Source of the DNA: Pieris napi
Taxonomy: Eukaryota; Arthropoda; Insecta; Lepidoptera; Pieridae
Length of the DNA: 64,000 nt
Direction: 5' to 3'
NCBI RefSeq assembly: GCF_905475465.1
Contig: NC_062241.1
Span: forward strand, 5,704,001-5,768,000
Shown here: positions 21,470 through 34,823 of the stretch, piece after piece
Position numbering within the stretch: position 1 is the stretch's first letter
Layout of the letters: every line of letters starts with the position of its first letter
Notes under the pieces: model-generated
What the model was told of the DNA's origin: nothing
What the model saw: the letters and a program-made list of their open reading frames with translations, nothing else
Database searches by the model: none
Position numbers and translations under genes: made by a program

Positions 21470-24400
21470 TTTTTATTCGAAAATGTTCTGCGGTACGCAA
21501 ATTATTTGATTTTTTTTAATGTACGGTCTAAGGTTAATTGTCAACATTGTAATGCCATTTCGTTGTCTATGCCTTTGTCAGACAATTGGTATGTACATGT
21601 TCCCGATTAGTTTTTTGTATTCCCATAGACCTCCTTAAATTTTTTGTTGTTTCTGTATATAATATTACGAATCCTATTCGATTTAACGTATTGTTTCAAC
21701 GTTTAAACCTATTTTAAAAATCTCTATAAATGAAATTACCTATACTTTAAGTCTATTACACACGATAATGCTTTCGCGCACATATAAATTGTTTATGAAG
21801 ATAAATGATGTGTAATGCACCTAATTTGCGTCATTAGCGACCGGAAGCGAGAACAATTGCGTACTTGCAGACCATGGGGTTGATCATTTGATCAATCAAT
21901 ATTAATAAGTAAAAAGCAAACTGGTCAAGCGTTGCTTTGCTTTTTTTGTTTGAAATAGGTTTTATACAAGCGAATAACAAATTGGAAAATGATTTAAGTG
22001 GGGTACAATCATGAAAGCATTTTGGGGATATTTTTGGGGGTCTCAATCATTTGTTATCATATATAAGTACGTATTTGTGATTTACAACCTGTATTATAGT
22101 AGTATTTCGTTTGTTACGCCGGTAATGAGACGTACCTTAGCATTAAATCTAATAAGTAAACCTTAAGTTAAGCAAGTCTTTGATATTAATAATGATATTA
22201 AGTTACTCATGTTTGCAATGGAATGAAAAGTTTCTTGGATTCGTTCTTTTGAGTGCAGTAATTTCTTTAAACAAACCAGAACTGATTCTGGTATTAAATG
22301 CAAAATACGCGCATAAATAAAATATATATTTTATTTTTTAATACTGACAATACTTATTATGTTCAAGTACTTGTAAGCTTTCATCCGGTGCAACGAACTT
22401 CAGAAGTCCGTGAAATTTGAAAACAATAGGCATGAATTATTAATTACTTGTCAAAAAGAATATTTTTAAAGTTATTATAGTACTTTGTCAATGTGTAGTA
22501 TTATATATGTCTTATCCAATATTAGCTTTTCTTTCGTTAGCTTTTAATGAATGCAAGTTGCATCTTTAAAGTGATTGGTTAATTATTGTAATTAAGGATA
22601 TAATAAGAGCATGTTTAGTGGTTCACAATATGTCAGTATGAATTTAGGATGTAAATTAACTAGAAAATAAATTCTGAGTAATTTATTTATATAGAAAGGT
22701 AACCATTATTGTACGTAATTGATGGCACAAAGAACACTTCAATTTTGTTATATTATCCTTTTACAACAAAAAACACACAAAATCAACTAACAAATGATAG
22801 GTTTAAACTAATAAATCATTTCCTTTAACTATCTGTTACTCTCGTATCAAATAGACCATTGAAAATCATAATATCTATTAATATTGTACAGCAAATTGTA
22901 TCGTAATGCAATTGAAACATTAACATAATTTATAAGCAATAAATTTTAAGGGTAAGCTTTGCGTATAGCAATTACGCAGATCTCTCTATCAGAGATGAGA
23001 ATATTCCAATTTGTATCATTTATTAGAAGTGAAGCAAAATATCTTCTGAAAGCGAGAATTGTATATTCTTTTGTTTTGTTTGTAATTTGACATTTCAAGA
23101 CTAACAATATAAACGATAAAAAAATTAGGTTTCGTACTTCTAAACTAACTCTCCTTTGGTAATAGAATGTCTGATATAAGACAAAAACGAGTAGGTATGT
23201 CATAGATTAACAAGGACTTTAGTACGTTTTTAAATAAAGTAGGTTTTTAGCGTCACAATTTTTTGTAAATTTATTAAACTAAGTCTAAAAATAGCTAGAA
23301 ATCCACAAAGATCTAATTGTATATAAACAATATACTTACTCAAACTTTGGTCTTATTGACTGGTACCAAAGAAAATAAACCAGTGAATCTCATCTTAACC
23401 GATACATAGTAATTAAGTCGGGCACTCAACTTGGTGCCTATAAATCCACACCGCCTTCCACACGATAGTAATTGAATTTACCACCAAACCTACTATTATA
23501 GGTAAATATTAATAATACCGATTATAACCGTTATTTATCCTTTATTAAATTTTAACCTTTTTTATTTAATGTCGACCACATTCCAGTACATTTTTTTAAA
23601 TTAACTTAATTGACGATTCCAGATATGTCGATTACATTGACGACATTTGGATTTCATATATTTGACCGCTTTTAAGGCTCTGCAAATAGAATATATAAAG
23701 TTTTGGTAGTTTTTTATTTCAGATAATTTTGCCCTTTTTGATGGCAGTTTGTTTATCCCTTTACTGTAACGTTACGGGTGGCGATGAAGTCAGTAAAAGC
23801 GTTTTGTACTGCTGAGTGTTGAATTTTTTCTTCCTTATAAAATATTTTAATTTTAGAAGCTAATAAAGACATTACTTTACCTTTTCTTAAAAATTTAACC
23901 ATAACATACCAGATTTTTGTATCAATAAAAGTGGGTGATTCTTCTTTGTTATTATATTAGCGCATTCATATATTATAATAGAAGCATTCATTCACCTATA
24001 ACAAACTAAGCTTTTTTTTTAAATTCAATACATTTGTTCCTTTTGTTGTCCATCGTTTAGGCGGTTTACAGAACAACCAAATAGGTAACTATAAAACCTT
24101 TTCTTTTAATCTTTAATATATCAAGCGCTTTAAAAAAGCTTTTATCCTGACTTTTATCTATCAATGAGGTCACCTTAATGTGACCATTCTTTGATGCATT
24201 TCGTTTGATTTCCACGCTACTGTTTGATTAGACAAGTGTAAACAATTTGGGAAACAGAAGTTAATTGGGGTTAGGTTAATTTCGATTCGTTCTATTTCTA
24301 CTAAATGGTCTTTGTTATTGGATTTAGATTCACCTCCTAAGATTTCATTTTATATTTTCAATGAAAAATATTTAGTATATAATTACTGAATTCATGTTAA

Positions 24401-26936
24401 TTATTCAAACCGTGTGGCCCATTTCCTTTTCTCTAATTGTTACGTGCAAGAGTATTAATTAGAGTTTGAGTCAGAAATTAACAAGTTTTAGAAGTGAAAG
24501 TCGATGTATGCTCTATTTTTTATTGTTAATCATGCGCGATAATAAGAAACCCAAAACTTTGCAAAAGAAATTGAATAGATACAAAAAAACTGTTTTTTAA
24601 TAATCATAAATGTTTCTTTTTTATTTCATCTGGTAAAATATTAATTTATTTTTAATAAGCAAGCAATGTTATTAAAAGACGTACTACAGATATCTAGGGA
24701 ATTCAATCTTGAGTCGAGATCCTTAATTCGAGATCTCGTGGGATTAAGTATTAATCTCGCGCTAAATAAAACTTGAAATGAGCGTAAGGATAAAATTATC
24801 CTTACGCACATTTCAACATGGGCTCATGGTTTAGAATCTAGAAGCTTGAAGCTCCTATGTTATTGACTATAGGCTACGCTCTAGGCAATTTCAATACAAG
24901 CCCGTGTATTTCAGTCGATATTAAATCAAGTAAACGTCAAAGCTATCATGGAACGTAAATTCATAATAGTCGATGGTAATAATTTCTTGTTCTATCGAGT
25001 TGGGGCAAATCTCAACAACTAGATCATGGCAAGGTGATTTAGTACAATGCCAATAAAGCCCCGTATCCACTCGAAACGGCTATTATGTCGTGTGCGTCTT
25101 AGCTAGTGTTGTGCCAAGAGCTTGAACGAATATCGATTTTTGGTTTGTATAATATAATTAATGGTGAATACGGCAGTCCATTTTTCTGTCTGTTATATAT
25201 GATCTTTTTACTAGGTTACTTCATCAAATGGCGTATACATATTTTATATTTATTTTCGTTCCCAGCATGAGATTATAGAATATATTTGACATATAGAAAG
25301 ATAAAATCCATCGGTGTACAGCCTTATTTTTATTCATTTATTTATTAAAGTTTATCACATCATACCTAATGCTATATCCCAGTGTATGTTACAAGCTATC
25401 TTTCTCAAACGTTTCTTCAAACGTTACTTGAAAGTATATAGTGCGCAAGTATTTATAAGCTTGCACCGCTTTTAACATTTTTAGACTGTAAAATAAGCGT
25501 ATACAACGCTGAAATTATAGCTTATTTTATATATTTATTTGAAAACATACAGTAAACATAGTTGTTTAACGTAAATAAGGAGTTTGTGCCATGTTCGTGC
25601 TTTCCGTAGTCTTTTAATAATAATCTTTTATTTTATAACAATACAAGAAACCGTAAATGTTCTGAAGACGATATCATAACAATCGATATATGATTAGCAC
25701 AACACTTTTTTGGTTCCCCTGCATACAGCGCGCATTAAAATCGTTATTCAATTGAAGTGACCGTATTGTAGACCAATGATGGCACTTTATTTGACCATGT
25801 AGTACAATGCCGTGGGACATGTAATCACGCATTAATTATACGTATTATCATTTAGCATTCATTCAATTAGACGCAGAAGTATGTGACCTAAGAAACTTTT
25901 GCATTAGTTAAATGAGATTTAAATTTATGAGTTAAATCTCATAATATACCAATGTACAAACGCTAAACGGAGGATTAATTTAAAAAAAATGTTGTATATT
26001 GATTATATAAAGTAGCTAAGCAGTTTTACTTTTAACACATTAGTATAATGTAAACAGATAATTAAAATGTGACACGAACTTTCCGAATACATTTTATTTC
26101 TTCCACTTTACGATTCTCTGGTGATTCTTAGCCCATTACTTTTGATATGTGGCAACCCGAATTAATTTTATACTCACGACATTAGCGTCACTTGATCTCT
26201 TTTAATGCGGTTTCTATTTACGAACACATAAAACACGTTGATACGGGCGTCTGAAGGGTTTGTATAACTGTTAAACCATTTTCTATGTTGGACCTTCTTA
26301 ATTATAAATATTAGCATTAACTTTGTGCCCCGGCTGTGTACCAATAGAATTTTTCTTACGCAAAAGCATCGGGCCTGTGTTAGACATAAAAATCGACCAT
26401 GGTGTGTCAGACGGGGAAGAATACTTACTTTCCTACAATCTTTACTTTAACAACCAAAAAAGGTTGGTCTTTCAGCCTCTTTGGTGCGCTTTTTACTTCC
26501 ATCATCAATCTTTTTCGGTTCTGTCCTTATGTGGAATAGGTTACAACTATTTGCCATTATGGCGGCATTCAGACTGTTGATAAACTTAGCTAGATATTAC
26601 TGTAATATGGGTAATACAAGAGAAATTGTCAAATCGCATTAGATATGGGGAAATGTTACCACAGATAATAAACCCTCATTTTCATGACAGCGTAAACAAT
26701 CCATTGCTTTTAAAACGCTCTGAAAATAGGACACAATAAATTTAGTAAGGAAATGATAAATCGTTTCTATATATTGTTTAATGGTCAGCTTTGATATAAA
26801 AGATCATAATTTTTATTTATTTCACTCAAAATTAGGGCAATCTAAATCCAACATTACATTTAGCATACATACGTTGTTTTATTTGGTGTTTATTTAGAAT
26901 ATACTTTGCTGGTTTTGAATAATAGTATCATGCGAA
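21470..26936. other. Long gene-free AT-rich stretch
   Basis: No exon, RNA gene or complete mobile element could be supported. A faint, badly decayed SINE-like piece (GTGCCCCGGCTGTGTACCAA) is near 26322-26440. The one distinct structure is the palindrome at 24773-24815. This could be intergenic DNA or part of a long intron. Confidence 0.4.
24773..24815. repeat. Near-perfect palindrome
   Basis: Arms TTGAAATG and GCGTAAGGATAA (left) pair with TTATCCTTACGC and CATTTCAA (right), about 20 bases per arm with almost no loop. No other copy was noticed in the window. Confidence 0.6.
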
Positions 26937-27115
26937 AGCAGTGTTGGCCTAGTAATTTAAGCGTCGAATTCGAATCACTTCTCATTTCTTAGTGCGCAAT
27001 TAACACTTGCTCCTGTAATCGTGAAGAAAATCTGGCACGTCTTAAAGCCCAAAAATCTATGACATGTGTTAGGCACAGAAAGCTGATCACCTACTTGATA
27101 TAGGGTTGTAGGGCC
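26937..27115 (+). mobile_element. Decayed SINE, same family as 19170-19451
   Basis: It shares GCAGTGTTGGCCTAGTA, TTAGTGCGCAATTAACA, AGGCACAGAAAGCTGATCAC and the order of these blocks with the copy at 19170, with deletions. The B-box is largely lost. Confidence 0.6.
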
Positions 27116-27223
27116 ATTTGATTATTATAAAAAAATGTAGTTTGGATGCTTTAAGTGAAAAGGATAAATTATACGCTTAATAATATTGAATATATAAATT
27201 GACTAAGTAATTATATAAGCATG

Positions 27224-27583
27224 CTAGCACACCGGCCAAGCATTGCTGTGGCTAAGGTTTTTGTTATATTACATAGTAGTAAAGGGAAACGGTAGAAGGA
27301 CACCAGTCAAGGGGACCACCATGTTTTGGTGGTTATGCCATAAAATTTTAGCTTATGTGTAATGTTGGTACTTTCAACACAGCGCCATCTGTTAGAATTG
27401 AGACTATCAATTAATAAACAAATATTTTGCAATAAAATAATATTGCGGGTATAAATTAAGATGTAAGCTATCCTATCTTTTCAAACTGTACACGATGTGC
27501 AAATTTGATTGAAATCGGTTAAGTAATTTAGGAGTCCATAGCGAACAAACAACGTGACGCGTAATTTATATATATTACGATGA
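27224..27583 (+). repeat. Interspersed repeat, copy 1 (opposite copy at 48101)
   Basis: It begins CTAGCACACCGGCCAAGC, then GTTATATTACATAGTAGTAA, and near its end has TTGATTGAAATCGGTTAAG and AACAACGTGACGCGTAATTT followed by TATATATTA. The same start and end blocks occur inverted at 48101-48265. The class is unresolved; no coding frame. Confidence 0.6.
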
Positions 27584-28698
27584 TTACTAGTAGTAACTTG
27601 ATGACTTCTATCATAAGAAGAAAATGTATAAGGTCGGGCTTTAGAAGAAGAACCGGGGGATGTTTTTTTTATAGGAAAGGGGGGCAATCGTGCCTACGGG
27701 CCATCGCAGCCCATGGGTGCGTTGCCGGCCGTTGAAAAAATTATATATTTAATTTTCTTTAGAAGGCATATGTACTATAACTATATTTTTTACTATATTG
27801 ATTACTTTGTTCGCAAGAGTCAGGGGCCACCGATCGTTCTCAGAAGACAGCAATTGCATCCCATTAAGACGATCACAAGCCAATTGACTAACATTCTGAA
27901 TGGTTTTGAATCGGTACATGTCTCCATTCATTTTGACTATCATTCATATGTACATAAAATTAAGATAAAGAAGAATTACCAACGTGGTACACATTCAAAA
28001 GACCTTTTTCATTATTTTTCTTCTCAATGCGGTACACGCTCTAGGTATATTTTAATAAACAAAATCGATTTATTCCGCACGGACAGAAGTAGGACTGGAC
28101 GCTCATCTATTGGTTCATCTTCATTAAATGGCGATTATGAGGCACAACGTTCAGAGAATCAGTTTTGAAATAAAACTTGGTGTTTACTGGCGCAAAGATT
28201 AAAATAAAGCTTTAAATCAATGCATTAAAAGTCAAAGACTAGCTAACAGGGTAAGTACTCGTAAAGGCGCAAATATACAACTAAAAAGCAGAGCATTAGA
28301 AAAAAAACTGCTCTATCGTTTACATAAATTGTTTTTATTGTTAATAACTTGTTGTGGTTAGAAGGGTAATATTTTCATGAATAACTTTGGTAATATTTTC
28401 ATGAATAACTGTGTTCTTAATCGTTGTACATAATATTATTGTAGATTACATATTTCCTTATGATACAAACGGAAACCTTCAGCAAGAACATTTAGACATA
28501 TCAAATGTGGTAGTAAGTTTTTATACAAAAGTGGTATATCCTCGTTCTCACAGTTATACAGCAATACTTGTTTACGACTTCTTTGATATCTATGATTCTA
28601 AAGTATGTATACACCACTGAAAAAAGGTATTAGCAACTAGGCTGAGTTGGGCCCATTTTTGATTAAATTGATTAGGTATATACTTACTTTTTATGTAT
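27584..28698. other. Unassigned stretch with a 151-codon open frame
   Basis: An open frame on the + strand from ATG 27713 to 28168 is long for AT-rich DNA, but it starts in a LINE-tail-like fragment (CCCATGGGTGCGTTGCCGGC) and has no known motif. A GTAAGT at 28251 lies downstream. Coding function cannot be supported. Confidence 0.2.
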
Positions 28699-28743
28699 GT
28701 GTGCTATAATCAAATAAATGTTTTTTATTTGATTATAGCACAC
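28699..28743. repeat. 20-bp perfect inverted repeat (hairpin)
   Basis: Arms at 28699-28718 (GTGTGCTATAATCAAATAAA) and 28724-28743 pair perfectly with a 5-base loop, and pairing continues weakly outward. It could be a decayed MITE centre or a small-RNA precursor. The sequence from here to 29892 has no other feature I can support. Confidence 0.6.
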
Positions 28744-29892
28744 TTACATATAACACACACATACAAAGTTGAAAACGGCATAACTTAATAATGGAGAACT
28801 TATTAAAACACGATGCCTTACATCCCGGTTCACTTAATAAATGATTTGAGTACGTTTTTATAGCTTTAAAAATACGTTGCCAATAAAAAAATTGCGACAT
28901 TAAGACATTATTTATTTCTAATAATTCGGAACAATAGGTCATTATAGCTTTAAAGTCTTATTCCGGTGAGAAGTTCCGGTGTCAAAAGTATTATTTCTAT
29001 TGTCATCGATTTTAGTATTCAATGGAATCGTGAATCGAGATGGGAGTCGAGATATATATACAAGTACTTGCATTAAAATTCCACAATTCAAATAATTTGA
29101 ATTTGCAAAGCGTTGCGGCGGATAATGTTGTCAGTTGACTGACTGACGACATAAATAATAGAACATTTACATGTTTTGTGAAAAATATTGTTTTTTTTAA
29201 ATATGTTGTAATAACTTTATGATATAATCAGCGTCTCCTTGTTGTATGTGAATCTGTTAATATAGGATTATTATTTTTTTAAGTCAAAATTATCCTACGA
29301 ACAATCTAATACGCATTGTTATTTGGAAACACCAGCTCAACAAAGAAAGAAAGTGAGGAATTATTAAACAATCATTCTTCTTTATACTAAAACTTCTTAT
29401 GACTGATCTTTTATTTCTATTCTATTGTGGTTCTGCAATAGAAGTATATTTTGACTTATAATTTTTCGTCTTTCAAACGCTAATTAATCTAGGTTTATTA
29501 CTGGACAGTGTATACCTGTACATCACAGTACGTGTGTTGACCTATTTCCTTTTCCGCAATACATAAATAAACTTTGGCGTGGACAAGCAACGTTATATTC
29601 GTACTACATCCAAACTAATCCTATAATTAATGCGATGTTTTTCATTTTTCATTTTTCACTCCGAAACCCCAGAATAATTTAATATCTATTTCGGCAATTG
29701 ATTAGGATATGATAATAAATGTTCATTTGTTTCTACAAATAAACAAAGCCGCTACCACTTGCCGCACAATGTTGCATTGCAATTTAAGTAAACATGTCGA
29801 ATTGTATTGGTTTTGAAGTTTAGAAGAAAAATTTAATTAACCATGCATACTATATCGAGGCTAGACGAGGTTCATAATGTTTCGCGATAAGG

Positions 29893-30565
29893 TAAATAAA
29901 AAATAAAAAAATAAAAATAAAATATGTTTATTATGGAACATAAGATACATGTATCACTTATTCCACGTCATTAAATTTGAATTTGTTGGCATCCCTACTC
30001 ATCGGCAAAGAAGACAGAGGGTGTAGGCCGAGAGAAAAAGCCGGCGTAAAAAACTCTCGGTACTTTTAAATATCAAATCATCAAACAACACTTATTTTAA
30101 AACAAATATCGCAAATTAATTAGAGGTAGCCTGTCTAGCACTAGTCCCAGGCCCTTTTATCAACTAGATAATCGTTGACTTTATAGTAAGCCTTTTTACA
30201 CAGCTTTTATTTAATACATTTCTTAAATTTATTGAAAGGCAGAGATAAAAGAGCCTCTGGGATTTTATTAAAGAAGAGTATCCCTTTCCCCAAAAAATAA
30301 TTACTAACTTTAGATAGTCTAGTACGGGAATTGCAGCCTGCGTTTGTTCCGTGTATTAACATTGTGCGTATGTTCTATTCTAGTAAACTTATCACTATTT
30401 TTGTATACATACATAATATTTTCATAAATATATTGCGAGGGAAAGGTAAGTATATTAATTTCCTTGAATTTATCTCTAAGAGATTCCCTACACTTTAAAT
30501 TATAGATTGCACGAATAGCCCTCTTCTGCACGATGAAAATAGTTTCGACATCAGCAATATGCTAC
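29893..30565 (-). mobile_element. 5'-truncated non-LTR retrotransposon (LINE) with RT C-terminus
   Basis: The - strand encodes the C-terminal part of a LINE reverse transcriptase (VQKRAIRAIYNLKCRESLRD, then PSQYIYENIMYVYKN), stopped at 30319. Coding-like sequence goes on past the stop to about 30205. A 3' UTR follows with TCTCGGCCTACACCCTCTG and a tail AATAAACATATTTTATTTT at about 29893-29930. It is a dead, 5'-truncated copy and the parent of the short tails at 12981 and 34985. A CR1/Jockey-type element is likely. Confidence 0.75.
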
Positions 30566-32574
30566 TAAACTAGCGAACAATTTACTTTAATGAAACATAC
30601 ATTTAATGGTTTTAAATTTTTCGTCATTATTGGCAGCCTAGAATTTAATACATGGTTAGTGTTAATAGACTTGAATTTTCCATTGCAATGTATTTTTTTT
30701 ACTGTCATTATTTTAATTAAAACGCTGTAAAATGATTTACAGCGTAAAAGTAGCATCAAGCTAGGTTATAAAAGGTTGCATAAGTTTATTTTGTATGCAG
30801 GTGCTGTTTGCATAGTATGGAGCGACCTTGGTAGGACGATGCATTGTTTCTTGACACCTCACTGTATCAGATTAAAATTATCAACCTTTAACTAGCTTTC
30901 GCTATATTCATATAATAAATATTGGTAAATTATATACTGAAATGATACATCACGTCACTTACACTTATATTGTCACTTACTGCTGCGAGAGCAATGATAA
31001 CGTAACCTTAAATCGCGCAAACGAAGTTCCGGCCGCTAAGAACATATTCAATTTCTTAGTCAAGCCGGCCAGTGAAGAACGATGCTCCCTTTAGGTCGGA
31101 GAAAGAGCAGGCCCTAGAGCTAAATAATAATTATCATATACAAAAAGATGAATAATAGCTTTGAATTTCTATAGTTTTATAAAATATTGTCTGGGTTTTT
31201 ATAGTGATTACTTGGATTTCTTTTCAGTTATATTTTGTATAGTTTTAATCAGTTTTTCGTATCCGTACATTATAGTTGCGTCCGCGTAACTAATGACTTC
31301 CTATGCCACGCGACTGTCTGTCTGTCACATCGTATTGGTTAAATTTGATGAGGCTAAGAAATATGGAATACGATATTTATAATTCCAGGGTTCAGATCAA
31401 CCGTTCACCTTATCGGCTTAATCTTTAATATAAAAATTTAATAAAACCATAACATAAAATTCCACTAGGTGGACCTTGTGAAGAGAAGTTGACTGCAAAG
31501 CGCTGGAAGTTGCTGTCGTGCTGGAAATTGACTGGAGAGGTCATGTCTAGCAGCGGAAGTCAACAGGCTGAAACGAACTTACGTACATAAAATAATTGAC
31601 GATACTATAATTAAGTTAGCGTGAAATAAATTTATATACGTTTTAATTATTACATTTAGTACCTATGACGATTGGTAGACACTTTAGATTTGATTCTACG
31701 ACTAAAGGTTCTTATAGTTAAAGCAATAGTGTCACTTCTACAGCCAGCCAAGCTTAGTCCTCGAGAATTTTGAACCAATATTTAATATTTTCTTTCAAGG
31801 ATTATATAGCACTAATACAGTGCAATTTTATTTTATTCTAACTGCATTAGAAAATTACTTTTTTCGGTATTTTAAAGGATCGTGTTTGAATTTGTTTTTT
31901 CTCATTAGTAAATAATAAAAGACATGTCTTTAGCTGCAAATAAGACTAGGACTTATTAAAAAATGGTATTTCAATATATATATATAGTATACTGAAACGT
32001 AAATTGTAAATTTGTAAAAAAAAAACATTCAATAAAGCGCCACCTCCATGCTTTATTATCAAACAGGACATCGTTAAGCATTCTCTATTTCTGCTACGGA
32101 TAGTCAAAAATATCTATTCTTGTATCGAAAAAATTAAACGTATCTAACGGATGCGCACGCGACGATTTAAGTCTTTTTAACAATTAATCGCTTCCTTGAG
32201 CTAGTATTTCCTTTTTGTGTCGAGATGTCGCAGCGGAAAGATTTATTTGTTACTATACAAACTACTCCGTGATTTAAGCAAAAAAAATATGTATAAAAAT
32301 TCTCTGCAATGTTTTCACTTGCCCAGGTTTTAGTTGATGAGAAAAAGTTCACGCATGTGTGCAAGTAGGAAAGAACTAAAAAATGTCTTCAACGTATAAA
32401 AGTTCTTCTGAAATGCTGATTAGTGTAAAATTTTACTAATTAAATGTCTAGTTACTTGTCAATTGACAAGTCAATTAATATATACATAGGTACCTGTCAT
32501 ATTTGTAACCATATTTTTTAACGTTTTTATTCTGTACTAAGTTATATCTATTTCCTAAGTACTTTGCAAGGACC
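30566..32574. other. Gene-free stretch
   Basis: AT-rich with no supported exon. A GC-richer block at 30940-31125 (GGCCGGAACTTCG on the - strand, then a GTAAGTGAC) looks repeat-derived but could not be assigned. A (TA)n run is at 31975-31988. Confidence 0.35.
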
Positions 32575-32750
32575 CTTCCGGAGTTGAAGGCCTCCTCCAA
32601 GGAACTCCAGGTATCTCTGTCATGGCTGAGTTGCACCCAACTCGAGCCAGCTGTTTTGGTTATGTCATCCGCCCATCTCGTGAGCGGTCTTCCTCTGTGT
32701 TATTTCCCCCGGATCGCCCTTATGGTCCATCTATCGTCTATTAGTCTAAG
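32575..32750 (-). pseudogene. RTE-like LINE reverse transcriptase C-terminal fragment
   Basis: The - strand reads RGRPLTRWADDITKTAGSSW, then a stretch with SLEEAFNSGRV, the usual C-terminus of RTE-type insect LINEs. A TAA interrupts the frame just upstream. Dead fragment; no full element around it. Confidence 0.7.
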
Positions 32751-33113
32751 TACATGACAATCTCCATTTAACCTTTATTTAGACTTTAGAGCTCAGTTTA
32801 GGTAGCTTTAGTAAATCTTTGTGTGTCAAAAAAAAAACTATTGTAAACATATAAATAAAATACATAACAAGAATCACAGCCATATACAATGTCTAAATGA
32901 GCGCTTGTAAAATGTATTCCAGCATAATGGTACCTCGTTTGAAGACTGTTACACATTTTTTACTTTTCATAATACTCTACAAATCAGCCCTTAAGACTAA
33001 TAATATACAACTAATTTCATTTGCTGATAAATATTAAGAATAGTGAAGTATATTTCTACGCTATTATGGTGACGACACTTTGTTCAAATATTTTTTTATT
33101 TGAACCAACCCAG

Positions 33114-34197
33114 CCTTGCGATTCTGTATAGTAGACCGAGGCGAATCGGATCACTTTTTCTTTGAGGTTGAGTAAATCATACTAAAGTGCTATATAATGT
33201 TATTTTTATTGATAAAATCGTAAGAAGTAATAATTACCTATGAAATAAATATTTGAAAACTTAAATCATACATATATTCTCTTAATTAGCTATAAAAAAC
33301 TAAAAAAAGGAAAATATCCGATTCGCCCCAACTCTCGGGGTGAATCGGATCGTGCACAAAATATAACAAAATTTTAAGGTATAGTGTTAAATAACTTTGG
33401 AATCAGTAAAAATATATAATAATAAGATAAATTTTAATTATTGGCACATAATTCACATATATATTATGGTCCTTTTTTTCTGTTAGCTCGTGAACGGTAC
33501 TGAAAAACTCTAAGCAGCTTTACGCAAGGTCAACTCCTTGTTCTGGACTTAATTTACAGCCTCTTTCATTTTTTCTTGACACCATTCTCCGGTGGTCATG
33601 AAATAAATATGAATCAATAACCTCAAACATTTAATAAATCAGTTTAAAAGTATCATCTAAGGATATGATCCGATTAGCCCCATAATTAAGACTTTTGAAA
33701 TAAATATGTTAGACGTTAACCTCTAAGATTATACTTAAAAGCGAATTGGTTCTTCAATATTAACACCTTGCTTAGCAATATAAACCAAAGTAGTTAAATT
33801 TTAAGACAAATCCGTCATATGACACAAAGAAAACGTAAGTACGTAACCTTAGATGAGCGCCAAATTGCGACACACACAAAAAACCGAGTGGCTGACGAGC
33901 GGCATTGCCACTGATCCACAAGCGCGATCGAAATACTGCTTATGTCGGGAGGTGCTCTGTAAATGGAGAGACACAAAACGCCGGTTGAGTGCGTTCTATG
34001 TGAATGTGATATTTGAATTATCAACACATTTCTAATTTTGATCCGATTCGCCCTGTGATCCGATTCGCCTCGGTCTACCCTAACTCACTTTTCGAACTCT
34101 CACCGTGGTTTTCGCAGCGGCGGTCGCGCTCAAATCAAATCACTACAAGCTCCCTCCTTATCAGAGAGTTCGAAAAGTGAGTTACAGAATCGCAAGG
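33114..34197. mobile_element. MITE (outer), split by a second element
   Basis: The ends are CCTTGCGATTCTGTA at 33114-33128 and its exact complement ending at 34197, flanked by CAG on both sides (possible 3-bp duplication). The right part also has a perfect 20-bp hairpin (AACTCACTTTTCGAACTCTC at 34083-34102 and its complement). The left arm is cut after CTGTA by the element 33129-34080. Without the insert the MITE is about 130 bp. Confidence 0.7.
33129..34080. mobile_element. TA-flanked non-autonomous DNA transposon (inner)
   Basis: Inverted ends share GTAGACCGAGGCGAATCGG and continue to ATCAC; only the outer two bases differ. TA flanks it on both sides (33127-33128 and 34081-34082). The motif ATCCGATTCGCC also occurs inside at about 33318-33352, 33667-33681 and 34040-34053. 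No transposase frame was seen. TA duplication suggests a Tc1/mariner-type mover. Confidence 0.75.
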
Positions 34198-34644
34198 CAG
34201 TTTAGCACTCAACGCTAATTCAAACGAGAACTTATTATCTAATTCAAAGTATTATCTATTATATATTTTCACTGGACCCATGGTTTTATTAAACTCGCAT
34301 AAAAACTCCACGAGCTGCATGTCGGTTTATGCGTAGGCTTACGTATGTAAATTAAACGATTTTCATAGATTTGCTATTGTTGGTATTCAATAAATATTTA
34401 TTCGGTTTAAGGATATAAATATTTATTGCACGTATTATTCAGTATTAGGGCTGTAGGACTTATCGTGGGAATCCATTAAAAATATTGTCATTTATTTATT
34501 TCATTTCAGGTAGCTAACGTGTTACAATAAAATACAAATCCTTAATTGTTAAGGGTACGGATGGCCAATGACCAATATTATAATGTCTGTTTGTAATATT
34601 ATTAAAAATATTATTTCTAAATGCAGATGGTATTCGAACCCAAC

Positions 34645-34810
34645 ATCATGTGAGAAACCAAATACAAAAACTCTGCTGAAAAGAAAGCATATCTGGGGAA
34701 GCATACCTATTGGCTGTCGCCCTGTCGGCCGGTCTAGATATCGCTGGAAAGACGCCATGGAGAAGGACTCCGAGCTCCAAGTAGCCGATTGGCAACAGCG
34801 CTAGATCGAA
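34645..34810 (+). pseudogene. LINE reverse transcriptase C-terminal fragment
   Basis: The + strand reads TLLKRKHIWGSIPIGCRPVG, then RYRWKDAMEKDSELQVADWQ, the RPxGRxxxRWxDxxxxD pattern at the C-terminus of many insect LINE proteins. It ends in a stop at about 34802, close to the GC-rich MITE. Confidence 0.55.
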
Positions 34811-34823
34811 TGATAGAGATAGG

